Of a stretch of 64,000 bases of DNA, positions 50,024 through 60,164 are shown in pieces. The notes beneath the pieces were generated by a model, which ran no database searches, was not told where the DNA came from, and saw nothing but the letters and a program-made list of their open reading frames with translations. The position numbers and the translations under genes were made by a program. Every line of letters begins with the position of its first letter. Position 1 is the first letter of the stretch. This DNA is from Gadus chalcogrammus. Its lineage: Eukaryota > Chordata > Actinopteri > Gadiformes > Gadidae. The stretch covers positions 15,818,347 through 15,882,346 of the forward strand of contig NC_079414.1 of NCBI RefSeq assembly GCF_026213295.1, written 5' to 3'.

Positions 50024-50072
<49 letters not shown>
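49930..50072. repeat. Poly-C run followed by GT-rich tract
   Basis: A run of about 15 C from 49930, then imperfect GT repeats and a purer GT tract at about 50,026-50,070. Spurious reading frames here are not genes. Confidence 0.9.
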
Positions 50073-50075
<3 letters not shown>

Positions 50076-50139
50076 GCTGCCTCATAAAGTGAGGCTATAA
50101 TCCAAAATGTCTCGCAATTACATACATACATTTTTTAAA

Positions 50140-50215
50140 TGGGTGGCCTCAGCAGGAATCGAACTCCTAGCCAATGGTGTATGGTCTATCAGTTGAGCTG
50201 CGGGCATGGTGAAGG
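50140..50215 (-). ncRNA. tRNA-like sequence, probably a SINE head or tRNA pseudogene
   Basis: On the minus strand an A-box-like GCAGCTCAACTGATAG and a B-box-like GAGTTCGATTCCT are spaced as in a tRNA. I could not pair a proper acceptor stem or define an anticodon arm, so it is not called as a working tRNA gene. Confidence 0.35.
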
Positions 50216-50364
50216 CTGCCAGTCATTTGTCAGAAGAGGATACCTCCAATGCCTTGAATTCAAACAGATATTGTTTTTGTAGCAGACTTTCATCTCACTT
50301 TCATCACTTTGACACCAGTGGTACTATTTTCTTAATGAGACATATAAATGCATTTCTGTATGTC

Positions 50365-50646
50365 TGTCAGGATTCTCGTATGGACTGTTGTTTTTGTCTC
50401 CCCCTACCTGTTGGAGTGTGATAATTCTGGACTTTGTTTATGTTTGTAGCCATGTGTTGACTCATGTGCCCGGAGTAACACCATGTCCTTATTTGCGCAA
50501 CTTCCTGCCTTTGTTTGTTTCCCCCTGTCTGCCTGCTTGCCTGCCTGTTTACGAACCCCGCCTGTACCGGAATCTGATTTGGCTGCTGGACTGTTTGTGA
50601 ATAAATCATTTTGATCTGCAATTGATTCCCGTTCTGATTCGTGACA
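50365..50646 (+). mobile_element. Solo LTR of a retrotransposon with 5-bp target duplication
   Basis: The 282-bp segment begins TGTCA and ends TGACA, as LTRs do. It is flanked by the direct repeat ATGTC (50360-50364 and 50647-50651). An AATAAA lies near the 3' end. No internal retroviral or retrotransposon coding sequence is adjacent, so this is a solo LTR left by recombination between two LTRs. The family (Gypsy-like suggested by the 5-bp duplication) is inferred. Confidence 0.75.
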
Positions 50647-50651
50647 ATGTC

Positions 50652-50960
50652 TGTTAAAGACGTACCTTTATACTCCAACACTATACTGTGTTGCATTATG
50701 TCTAAAGCAACTCAGGAGACATGTTTTCATCTATTTAGCCACTATCTTACCGTAAAGTATATGATTCCTCAACGATTTCTATGAAATAAAGCCTTTTGAT
50801 TGAACATGCTCTGACTCTGTGAGATTATTTGGGGTCAAAAAGTAAAATGGGGGGAGAAATCATTTCTGAAAGGTGAAAGTAGCTTCAACATATGAGTTGA
50901 AGAAAAAATACATGGTTAAGGGATGAAGGGGACCTTTTTAATTCAGATTATATTTCAAGA
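50652..50960 (+). pseudogene. Third remnant of the casp6 3' UTR
   Basis: This stretch matches the sequence after the stop of the 52,770-53,005 exon (about 53,110-53,510) piece by piece, in the same orientation: CTGTTAAAGA, AACTCAGGA, TTTCTATGAAATAAA, TGACTCTGTG and GGGGAGAAATCATTTC. No coding part of the exon precedes it; a solo LTR lies immediately upstream. It appears to be the tail of another partial casp6 duplicate. Confidence 0.65.
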
Positions 50961-51689
50961 TCAGTTCTGTAACATTTATTTTTAAATACGTCTGTCTATT
51001 TGAAAGAATAAGAAACTGTTTGGATTTTTTTTAGTGTTTTGATAATATTTGATTGTTAGAATTCTGTTCAGTGAACTTGACTGTACAGTGCAGACTGTAC
51101 AACTTGACTAATATGTTGCCATTAGCCTGGTTCTACCAGACTCTCGTACTTCACTTCATTTCATTTGTACAGAGAGGGAAATTAGTAGGCTACTGAAGGG
51201 ACGGGCCGGGGGTTAGCCTGTCCGATGTGGTGGATACCCAAAACAACCGGCACAGTCCTTCCGTTATTCTTTGATTCTGCGTCCTAATTCCTTGTGTAAA
51301 TCCTGCGTGCTCTCCCATTTTTTTTCTCTGCAAAAAAAGTAATTTGCAAAATACAAACGAAAAAAGAAATCAATTGCCCTTTTCATGAAAAATGTAAATG
51401 CAAAAAGTATTTGAATATAAGATTGAATCTCTCCCGGAAAGTTGATGTAAAGAAAAACTATACATCATTTGTCCGTATTCTTCCTGCATTAAATGTTCTT
51501 GATCCTATCAAACTATAGTCTGTGTACAGCTCATTCAAATGGATTTGTTCACCTCACTCCCACATGAACCATGACTCTGGTGACAGTGGCTTACTGACTA
51601 ACAAGTAAGCACTCCTGCAACCCCTCATTGTTCAAAGGGGATTGAACATTGAGGGATGCAAGAGTGCTTACTTGTTGGTCTGGACTTGT

Positions 51690-52440
51690 GTTAGTTGGCC
51701 CTTGATACAGTATTTGAAGACGTTCAAGAAATTCAGCCATGGTGCAGAATTACAGCCACTTTGAGCCAGTCCCACAATGAGCTTTCCACAAACGTGCCGT
51801 TTTTTAGAGGCGGGTCAAGGTGGAGGGTGAGGGTGTGGCCCTGAGCAGCTTGCGGCCATGTTACCATGCGCTAGTGTTTACTGTGGATGTATCGCAATTG
51901 CTCGGATTCATAATTTCATCCGGAGGCGCACACAGCTTTTGGCCGTGTTCAGTAAATATTCTAGAACACTCCGGGTGCTCCGGAGGGAGTCCTGGAGATC
52001 TATATCTAAATCATGTCATATTATACATAGATATCTATATCATATAATATATATTATCACGGCCAAAAGCTGTGTGCGCCTACAGATGATATTATGAATC
52101 TCAAACGACTGCGTCGGGTTCTCCGACGTCTCTGATTCTTCCACTTCCACATCAATCTGAAGTAGACTGAACCGTGACATAAAGGACAAAGGGATCGTTG
52201 CCCACGATTATTGACCGCGATTGCCTCCCGCACCGCTGCCCGCTGCCGAGGCACCACCTCCTCGGCAGCGGGCAGCGGGCAGCGGGCAGCGCCCGCTCCG
52301 GCGGGTAACAATCGTGGGCAACAATCCCTTTCTCCTCCATGTTGCGGTTCATGTACTTCAGGGAGTCAATGCCAAAGTTCCTTTCCCCCAATTCCTTCTC
52401 AACCATGGCTGAGATACCCCCCACTACGAGTCTCGGACCT
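51690..52440. repeat. Interspersed repeat, copy B, in palindromic form
   Basis: 51,690-52,000 matches copy A at 63,655-64,000. It then turns back: GAGGCGCACACAGCTTTTGG (51,923 on) reappears inverted at 52,061. A second block (GTTGCCCACGATTATTGACC to CAATCGTGGGCAAC, 52,190-52,330) is also palindromic, with a GC-rich core. The minus strand at 52,310-52,415 carries an [16 protein letters not shown] open stretch that recurs at 58,458-58,555 (plus). Confidence 0.65.
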
Positions 52441-52769
52441 ATAACTTTGTTACGTTACGTTCAGAACACCATATTTTATCTTTAGCATAAAATCAGCAGC
52501 TGCCATCTTGGCTGTTTTATTCAATGCCTCAACAGCACTCCAATAGTCAACATACCAAGCCCGAATTTCAAATTGTTGACCAACAATGGGCAGAAGTCAT
52601 ACACATAACACGCAAATTTGCAAATCAAAGGCCTTTGAAAAATGAAAGCATATTTTACTCAGATTTGTGTTTCTATGTGTGTATAAAACTCAAATACAAT
52701 TTTTGTGATTCACTATTGCTGTCATGCAAAGACAGATATAACAGTCAGTGTGTGTGTGCGTGTGTTCAG

Positions 52770-53005
52770 GGTATTTTTCCTTTAGGGATCCCATCAATGG
52801 CTCCTGGTATATCCAGGACCTCTGCAAGACCCTGGAGGGGTACGGAGGTTCCCGGGAGTTCACAGAGCTGCTGACCCTGGTGAACAGTAAGGTGTGCAAG
52901 CGGTCCGTTGAGAAAAGCAGAATCCCAGATGCCATCGGGAAGAAGCAGATTCCCTGCTTCGCTTCCATGCTCACCAAGAACCTCTTCTTCCGACCAAAAC
53001 AGTAG
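52770..53005 (+). pseudogene. Second caspase-6 terminal exon (duplicate, no upstream exons seen)
   Basis: A 236-nt segment with a splice acceptor and an intact frame to a stop matches the casp6 last exon ([47 protein letters not shown]). It has the same length and phase as the minus-strand copy, with 18 amino-acid differences in 77. It is closer than that copy to human caspase-6 at several sites (NGSWYIQ, AIGKKQ). No penultimate exon is found upstream; homology to the other copy stops near 51228, before the place where that exon should be. It is either a truncated duplicate or the tail of a caspase-6-like gene whose other exons were lost or moved. Confidence 0.7.
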
Positions 53006-53511
53006 AAGTTTTATTTTTTTAAACGGTCGTAGTTGAATGGTGTTTTATCTTATAAGGCTTTACAACGAGACCATATTAGCATAGAGTACCTCCGGGATGT
53101 TTTTCTGTTAAAGATGTAGGTTTATACTCTGCATGAGGTCAGCATACGATACCAACATGCTGTGATGCATGTTGTATAGTGTCTACACAGCTTCATGTTT
53201 GAATAATAATCCAGTGCCTATCAATGGTGTCTAAAACAACTCAGGAACCATGTTTATCATCTTCTAGCCACCATGCACCTGTAAAATGTATGGTTCCTCA
53301 AAAGTTTCTATGAAATAAAACCATATGTTCAAGCTTTGACTTTGTGTTTCAATTGCTGAGATTCATTGGGGGCCAGAAGATTTATTGAGGGAGGTGGGGA
53401 GAGATTATTTCCGAAAATGTGAAAGTGTAGCTAACATATATGTTGAGTTAAAAAAAGTTACATAATGATTAAGGGTGATAGGGGAACATTTTAATTCATA
53501 ATATATTTCAG

Positions 53512-53566
53512 GTCCAAGCCAATAGCATTCTGATGAAGGAATACGTTCCGGGGAAGATCCGCGAAG
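53512..53566 (+). other. Exon-like 55-bp segment of unknown gene
   Basis: An open 55-bp stretch (VQANSILMKEYVPGKIRE) sits between a splice-acceptor-like TATATTTCAG and a strong donor, G/GTAAGA. It starts where homology between the second casp6 copy and the third remnant ends. I do not recognise the peptide; it could be a chance or orphan exon. Confidence 0.25.
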
Positions 53567-54179
53567 GTAAGACCCACTGACCATTGCTTACGTTGCACAT
53601 TTTTCACTTTTGTTTTAGCTTTGATGCGCTAGCGCAAACCTAACCTAAGTGTTTGGAATTTTACAAACCGAAAGGATTAAAAAATGAAAGCTCTGAATGG
53701 TATTTCTCAAGTGAATTAGTTATAAGTCCGCCCCCTGTCAACATATGTTGCTAGGAGACTGAATTATATATTTGAACTTTGATTTACAACACATTAATCA
53801 GCTTTGGTTTCTCTTTCACATCAGTAGTTTTCTAGCCATTTTATCGTCAGACCAATTGGTTCCAAAGGACAAACTGGCTGTACAAACCAAACAAACGATT
53901 GCGATAACATTATATCCACTGGTTAAATGATTAATGAAGAAATGTACAACACATTTCAGTTTTACACCTCTAGGGGCCATTTTCAAGTCCCCATGTGCAC
54001 GGATGAGATCAGGCTGAACCAACTTATTACAACCAGTGCAATGTTCAAAAATCGAATGTATTCAGTCATCATCGGTTGAAGTCAATGCAGCTTCCTGCTG
54101 CTTTTTGATGAACTCTGAATCGTTGTACACAAAGAGGTTCTGTGGTTGTTAATTCAAACTTGATATTTAAGGTGTGCCA

Positions 54180-55990
54180 CGTGGAGAGAGTGAGCTTCTA
54201 ATAGCTTGGTGGATGAAGCTGAGGGGAGAGGGTTCAGCTTCCTGACAGCCTGGTGGATGAAGCTGTTTGTTAGCCTGGTGGAGCGGGCACGGAGGCTCAG
54301 ATACCTTCTCCCAGAGGTCAGGGGGATTAACAGACCTGTGCGGGGTGGCTGGCGTCGCTCTCAATCATGGTTGCTTTGCGGGTGAGGCGGGTGATGTATG
54401 TGTCTTGCAAGGAGTGGAGTGGGGCACCCATGATCTTTACAGCTGTGTTCACTATGCGTTACAGGGCTCTCCTGTAGTAGTCATTGCAGCTCCCGCCCCA
54501 CACAGTGATGCAGCTGGACAGGATGCTCTCAATGGTGTTCCGGTAAAATGTGCACATTATGGATGGGGGGAGCCCTCGCTCGCTTGACTTTGCGGAGGAA
54601 GAAGAGGTGCCGCTGTGCTTTCTTTGCCAACGATGCAGTGTTGGTGGTCCAGGAGAGGTCCTCACTGATGTGCATCCCCAGGTATTTAGTGCTGCTCACT
54701 CTCTCCACAGCAGCACCATCGATGGTCGGTGGTGGGTGGTGGGTGGTGGGTGGTGGGTGTTGGGTGTGGCGTCTCCTGAAGTCAACAACAATCTCTTTGG
54801 TTTTGCTGACATTCAGCAGGAGGTTGTTTTATCTGCACCACGTGGTTAGAAGGTATTAATGTCGTGGATCTCTTTGTCCTTGTTGATGAGACCCAACAGA
54901 AACGTGTGATTGGTGCTGTAGGTTGGTGTGCAGTCGTGAGTCAGCAGGGTGAAGAGCAGGGGACTGAACACACAGCCTTGGGGGGCTCCTGTGCTGAGTG
55001 TGATGCTGCTCGAGGTCTTGTTGCTGACTCGTACAGCTTGTGGCCTCTCACTGAGGAAGTCCAGCAGCCAGTTGCAGAGGGAGGTGTTGAGCCCCAGCTG
55101 GTCCAGTTTACAGATGAGTTGCTATGGGATAATGGTGTTGACTGCTGAACTGAAGTCTATGAAGAGCATTCTCACATATGAGTATTTTGTGTCAAGGTTG
55201 GTGGGGGCTGGGTGGAAAGCAGAGCTGATTGCATCCTCTGTGGACCGTTTGGCTCTGTATGCCAACTGGAAGGGGGCCAGGGTTGGGGCGAGGATTGATT
55301 TGATATGTGACATGACTAGCCTTTCAAAACACTTCATGATGATGGGGGTAAGTGCCACAGGGCGATAGTCATTGAAGTAGGATGGAGCAGGTTTCTTTGG
55401 CAGAGGTATGATGATGTTGGCCTTGAAACGTGATGGAAAAGCGGTCTCAGAAAAGAGTTAAAAACATCCGTGAAGACATCCATTAAGCTCCTCTTTGCAG
55501 GCCTTCAACACATGGCCTGGAATGTTGTCTGGGTCTGTTGCACTGCGGGGGTTGATAGTGGAGAGAGTCCTCTTCACCCTGGCAGCAGACAGGCACAGAG
55601 AGTGATCGTGGGGGGTGGGTGGAGTTTTCTGTGGGTTTGTGGCTTCAAACCGTGCAAAGAAGCTGATGAGGTTGTTGAGCAGAGAGATGTTGTCGTAGAG
55701 AGATCTGTGGCGCAGACTTGTAGTCCGTGATGGTCTGAATTTCCGGCCACAGTCTCTGCTCGTCTCTGCTGTCTGTGGCAGGTTATCTTTTTTGTATAGT
55801 CCTGTTTTGCTTTCCTGATGGCACGGGACAGGTTGGCTCTCGCTGTTCTCAGGCCAGTTTTATCCCCGGCTCTGAAGGCGTTGTCTCTGGTCCTCAGCAG
55901 CTGGTGGACATCCCCTGTCAGCCATGGCTTCCGGTTAGCCTGAATGATGATAGTCTTTGTATGAGTCAAATCATCGATGCTCTTACTCAT
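54180..55990 (-). mobile_element. Degenerate LINE (CR1/L2/Rex1-like), endonuclease-RT linker to RT C-terminus
   Basis: Minus-strand fragments in order: ANRKPWLTGDVHQLLRTRDN with RTARANLSRAIRKAKQDY; then [38 protein letters not shown] and [18 protein letters not shown] (RT palm); then FYRNTIESILSSCITVWGGS and FFPQAI-like C-terminal remains near 54,230. Stops and frameshifts break it. It fills the spacer between the two casp6 arms. Confidence 0.85.
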
Positions 55991-56470
55991 GTAAGAAGTA
56001 ACAGTGTCTGTGTATTCCTAAATGTCTGTGTGGTTGTTGTATGTGGTTGAGCGAGAAGTTAACGGAGCCGTGCACTAGGCCCTCTCGAATGCCGGGCCGA
56101 AACAACATTTGTTGCACTACGACTCCTTTCAGCTGCCCACCCCTCCTTCTCCAGCAAAAAATAATTACAGAAAACGGCTAATAAAACGCTTGCGGTGGCG
56201 TTTTGAAAAGAGAAAACTTAATTTTTTTAGTACATGGCATAAAGATGATTATGAGCCTTTGATTGATATGATTGGAGACACATTTTTTGCGGAGACACAT
56301 TCTTGTTCCCCACTTGTATTGGAGTGAACGGAGATATCTACTTCTGGGCCCCTTGAATCGAGGGACCCGTCCACAGCCCGCTTAAACAGCTGCAATACCA
56401 GGCTTGGCCGCTGAGCACTGGTGGATTAGGGAAGTATGCACTGTTACTGGGGGCTTGGGTGTGACCCACA
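55990..56470. other. Unassigned spacer beside the LINE
   Basis: No recognised gene. A 72-codon open frame at 56109-56327 reads KRLIKRLRWRFEKRKLNFF, which I do not recognise. It lies between two LINE pieces of opposite orientation and is probably repeat-derived. Confidence 0.4.
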
Positions 56471-56720
56471 CAAAGACCATCACCACATGGGCTAAACCAG
56501 AAGCGATGGCTGACAGGGGATGTCCACCGGCTTCTGAGGGCCAGAGACAACGCCTTCTGAGCCGGGGATGAAACTGGCCTGTGATCAGTCAGTAACCTGC
56601 TATTTGAAAGACAGCAGAGACACACAGAGCCTGTTGCAGGGCCTTCAGACCATCACATGCTACAAACCCGCACCAAAGAACTGCGACAGCAAAATGTTTC
56701 TGCCCAACAACCTGAACAGC
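56470..56720 (+). mobile_element. LINE fragment in opposite orientation
   Basis: Plus-strand sequence GGGGATGTCCACCGGCTTCT through CCGGGGATGAAACTGGCC matches, in reverse complement, the LINE segment at about 55,840-55,925 (VHQLLRTRDNAFRAGDKTGL). It lies inverted relative to the larger LINE next to it and touches the right casp6 arm. Confidence 0.6.
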
Positions 56721-59080
56721 TTGAGATTTGTTGAGAAAACCACTTCCCCCCCACACCATATATTGAAGCTACACTTCCCCCTCTCCCCCCACCCAAAATA
56801 CATTTTCCCAATGAATCTCAGCAATGAATCTCAGCAACTGAAACACAAAGTCAAAGCTTGATCGAACATAAGGTTTTATTTAAAAGACAGGAACCATGCA
56901 TTTATACAGGTACATCGTGCTAGTAGATGGTAAACATGGATCCTGAGTTGTTTTTATACACCATTGATAAACATTATTATAAAACTTGAAGCTGTGTACT
57001 GATAGAACCCCCAATATAAAAAAAAAATTGGGATGAGATAAAATAAGTAAACAAAAAACATTTGTAAGGACTATGATATCTTTTAGTGATTTACTTTATT
57101 TTTGTTTCATTCTCCTTCATATATTTTTTTGAACCTTTAGGAAATCAATATATTTATATCCAAAATGAATTATGCATCATGATTGTTAATTACTCGCTAT
57201 GAAGCTTTATGACTTCTATATGATGGTACATTGTCCATTTAGCCAACACATCAGTTCCAAATGATTGGAATGATTCAGGCAGGATATAAAATCCCATTCA
57301 CCTACAACCCTTTCAAAAAATAAATCATCTGTGAATATTATCAAAAGCCGGGCTATACAATCACAGAAACCACTTTGAGATTATCGATCTGATACTACTT
57401 TTTTGGTCGGAAGTAGAGCTTCTTGGTGAGCATGGAAGCAAAGCAGGGAATCTGCTTCTTTCCTTCGGCCTCTTTGTTGCTGCATTTCTCAACGAAACGC
57501 TTGGCCATCTTACTGTTCACCAGGGTCAGCAGCTCTGTGAACTCCCGGGAATCTCCGCACCCCTTCAGGGTCTCGCAGAGGTCCTGGATGTACCAGGAGC
57601 CTTTCTTGGGATCCCTAAAGGAAAAATATCCTGAACACACGCACACATACACTGACTGTTATATCTGTCTTTGCAGGACAGCAATAGTGAACCACAAAAT
57701 TGTAATTTGAGTTTTATACATACATAGAAACACAAATCAGAGTGAAATATGCTTTAATTTTCAAAGGCCATTGATTTGCAAATTTGTTTGCTATGTGTGT
57801 GACTTCTGCCCATTGTTGGGGAACAAGTTGAAATCGGGTTTGGTACGATGACTATGGGAGAGCTGTTGAGGTCTGGGCCCTTTGCTCCCACTGCACGTTC
57901 AGAGCAACAAGTAAGCACTCCTGATACTTGATAGTCGCATTAAGCATGCATGTTTACAGTCAATCGAATTGGAAGTTGAATTTGTGTTCTGCGCATGCTC
58001 GAGATCTTTTACGTGGGTCGTGAGCCGGAAGTAGAAGGAGACGGTAGAAGTGTTGTTATCGCTATTGGAAAACGAGAAATGGCGATTTATCTGAAAAGGT
58101 GTCGCAGAAAATGGAGGAAGCCAGTGTTGTGCCAATGTAGTAACCCCCTATAAGAAGTGTATAATAATCAACGTGCATTCAGTAAACTCTACGCTTTGAT
58201 TTCACCCAAGGCTGAATTAAAAGTACATGTTTTTCTAAATGTTGGTCATCAACGAGGTTGTAAAGTAGTAACTTCTGGCACATCAAAATAAATGTTTCTT
58301 TCTTAAGACGTGTTAACGAACTTTATTCATTCATCGCGCCGCGGCCGAACTGAGAGGGCTATTCTCTGATGATATGAATCTAAAAGACTCCGTTTGGAGT
58401 ACTCCGACTCTCTGGTACTTCCACAAGTAAAGACCCGAAGTGGGGGTTATCTCAGCCATGGTGGAGAAGGAATTGGGGGAAAGGTACTTTGGCTTTGACT
58501 CTCTGAATTCCACATTGAACCGCGACATGGAGGAGAAAGGGATTGTTGCCGTATGCATCTTTTTGTAGTTGTAAATGCCGCCTGAGTTTGTAGTTGCTGG
58601 TGACGTAAAGAGGTCAGCCGGTGGCTCTATAACCACTAGTTGAAATTGGTACAGCGCCACCTATCGTACCGGGGTATGACATGCTTCGGCCAATGAATAC
58701 ATTTTCTCACTGCCATGTATATTCTAAAAATTGCAGTTGTCCAATTGAGGAGCATAGTCGAACTATGGCTTTAATCTGATTAAGCTGTGCATGTAAACGT
58801 ACTGATTCACCATAGGCATGGTTCATGTGGTAGTGAGGTGAACAAATCCTTTTAAATGAGCTATACACAGAGAGTTCAAGGAATAAGGACTATTGAATAA
58901 TTTCCGGGAATAAATCTATCTCACATTTGATTTTCTTTTAGGTTTCCCTTTTTCGTGTATAGGGCAATTTTTTTGCAGAGAAAAAGCATTGAGCAGGTAC
59001 GATTAACATGCATAATTAGGACGCAGAATCAAAAGAATAACTGAAGGACTGTGCTGGTGGTTTTGGGTATCCTGCTTGAG
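56720..59080 (-). repeat. Right arm of the casp6 inverted duplication
   Basis: Reverse-complement partner of 51,228-53,440. It includes the casp6 terminal exon and its 3' UTR on the minus strand. Intron sequence directly before the exon is about 94% identical between arms over some 85 bases by eye. At the inner end (about 56,700) homology passes into a LINE fragment. Confidence 0.75.
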
Positions 59081-59270
59081 CCCACGAAACAGGGCATTTT
59101 CAGCTGCCGTACCCCGTCTCACCTTTGGCCACACAGTAGCACATGAGGAAGTCAGCACCAGCAGGCAGTGTGTGGAATACACCAGCGTCCGCCACCACCT
59201 GGTCCTCCTCATCGTCACTGTCCCCGGCCATGCCAGTCACAGGGAGGTCGTACTCACGCCCACGGCAGGC
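57395..59270 (-). CDS. casp6: Caspase-6, last two coding exons (5' part not seen)
   Basis: Effector cysteine protease. Two minus-strand exons join in frame: 59270-59123 (148 nt) and 57630-57395 (236 nt with stop). The first begins [11 protein letters not shown], which contains the catalytic Cys of the caspase QACRG motif. It runs through an acidic inter-subunit linker ([15 protein letters not shown], possible cleavage after VVAD) to [16 protein letters not shown]. The second gives [29 protein letters not shown] and [15 protein letters not shown], the small-subunit core of caspase-6. Exons for the prodomain and most of the large subunit (catalytic His) were not found up to position 64000; they may lie beyond the window edge. 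The intron before the first exon is a minisatellite. Divergence from human caspase-6 is high around KKGSWY and NKEAEG. Synteny with pla2g12a supports casp6 rather than casp3/7. Confidence 0.9.
58320..58640 (+). repeat. Fragment of the [15 protein letters not shown] repeat
   Basis: GATATGAATCTAAAAGACTC, CTCTGGTACTTCCACA and an open stretch [17 protein letters not shown] ending [10 protein letters not shown] match the left-arm repeat at 52,090-52,430. The same phrase in both arms, opposite to casp6, suggests the repeat was there before the inverted duplication. I do not assign a protein function. Confidence 0.5.
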
Positions 59271-59665
59271 CTGGAGAAAGACAGGGTCGGTTAGTAGGCC
59301 TGTAGAAAGACAGGGTCAGTTAGCAGATCTGGACAGACAGTTAGCAGGCCTGGACAGAGACAGGGTCAGTTAGCAGGCCTGGAGAAAGACAGGGTCAGTT
59401 AGCAGGCCTGGAGGAAGACGGGGTCAGTTAGCAGGCCTGGAGGAAGACGGGGTCGGTTGGCAGACCTGGAGGAAGACAGGGTCAGTTAGCAGACCTGGAG
59501 GAAGACAGGGTCAGTTAGCAGACCTGGAGGAAGACAGGGTCAGTTAGCAGACCTGGACAGACAGTTAGCAGGGCTGGACAGATAAAGGGTCAGTGAGCAG
59601 GCCTTGGCAGAGACGGGGTCAGTAAGCAGGCCTGGAGAGAGACAGGGTCAGTTAGTAGGGCTGGC
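59271..59665 (+). repeat. Minisatellite in the casp6 intron, unit about 29-30 bp
   Basis: About 13 imperfect copies of a unit like GGCCTGGAGAAAGACAGGGT followed by CAGTTAGCA. The array begins at the 3' splice site of the casp6 ACRG exon: the first unit supplies CTGGAGAAAG, which on the minus strand is the CTTTCTCCAG acceptor. Some copies lack the GGAGAAAGACAGGGT part. Confidence 0.85.
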
Positions 59666-60164
59666 TATCACCCCTTACTTAGCATTTGGATAGCTAATCA
59701 CATGGTCCCGGCTTGATTAGACTTTTATTCAATATGGAGAATCAATGAGGATTACTTCAGTTAAAATACCAATTGCTTAAAAATGGGATATGGGAACTAT
59801 ACAGTGAACTCTCTCTAACTGGTCATGTTCATCATTAATAATAGGACCCGAAGCATTCAATTAATTTACATTGTTATATATATAGCACTTTTCATACACA
59901 AGGCCGAATCAAAGTCCTTCACATATAAACATTATCATACAATTAAATAAAATGATAGATAAGTAAAAGAAAACGGAGTAAAAGACATTGAAAATAAATG
60001 TATTTAAGATCAGATCAACAGTCTCTGGTACCCACGTCGGGACTCCAACCCGACCTAAAGGAACTTTGTCCTTTCTCTGGCACTCTAACCCGGATTCTAG
60101 GACTCTAACCCAGACAGAACTAGGGTCGCAAACCTTTCAAAGTTCATGTCTCTCTGGTACCCAC

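Larger units (their letters stand above)
51228..53440 (+). repeat. Left arm of the casp6 inverted duplication
   Basis: This segment is homologous in reverse complement to 56,720-59,080. Matching landmarks from outside in are GGATACCCAAAAC, the AACAAGTAAGCACTC block, the intron before the casp6 exon, the exon itself and the 3' UTR (TTGACTTTGTGTTTC). The left arm carries an extra palindromic repeat between about 51,680 and 52,440 that is represented only in part in the right arm. The spacer between the arms is about 3.3 kb. Confidence 0.75.

Noticed and set aside
50140..50215. Functional tRNA gene
   Set aside because: A and B boxes are recognisable but no proper acceptor stem or anticodon loop can be paired.
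59271..59665. Possible CRISPR-like array
   Set aside because: Units are contiguous without unique spacers, in a vertebrate intron; this is a minisatellite.
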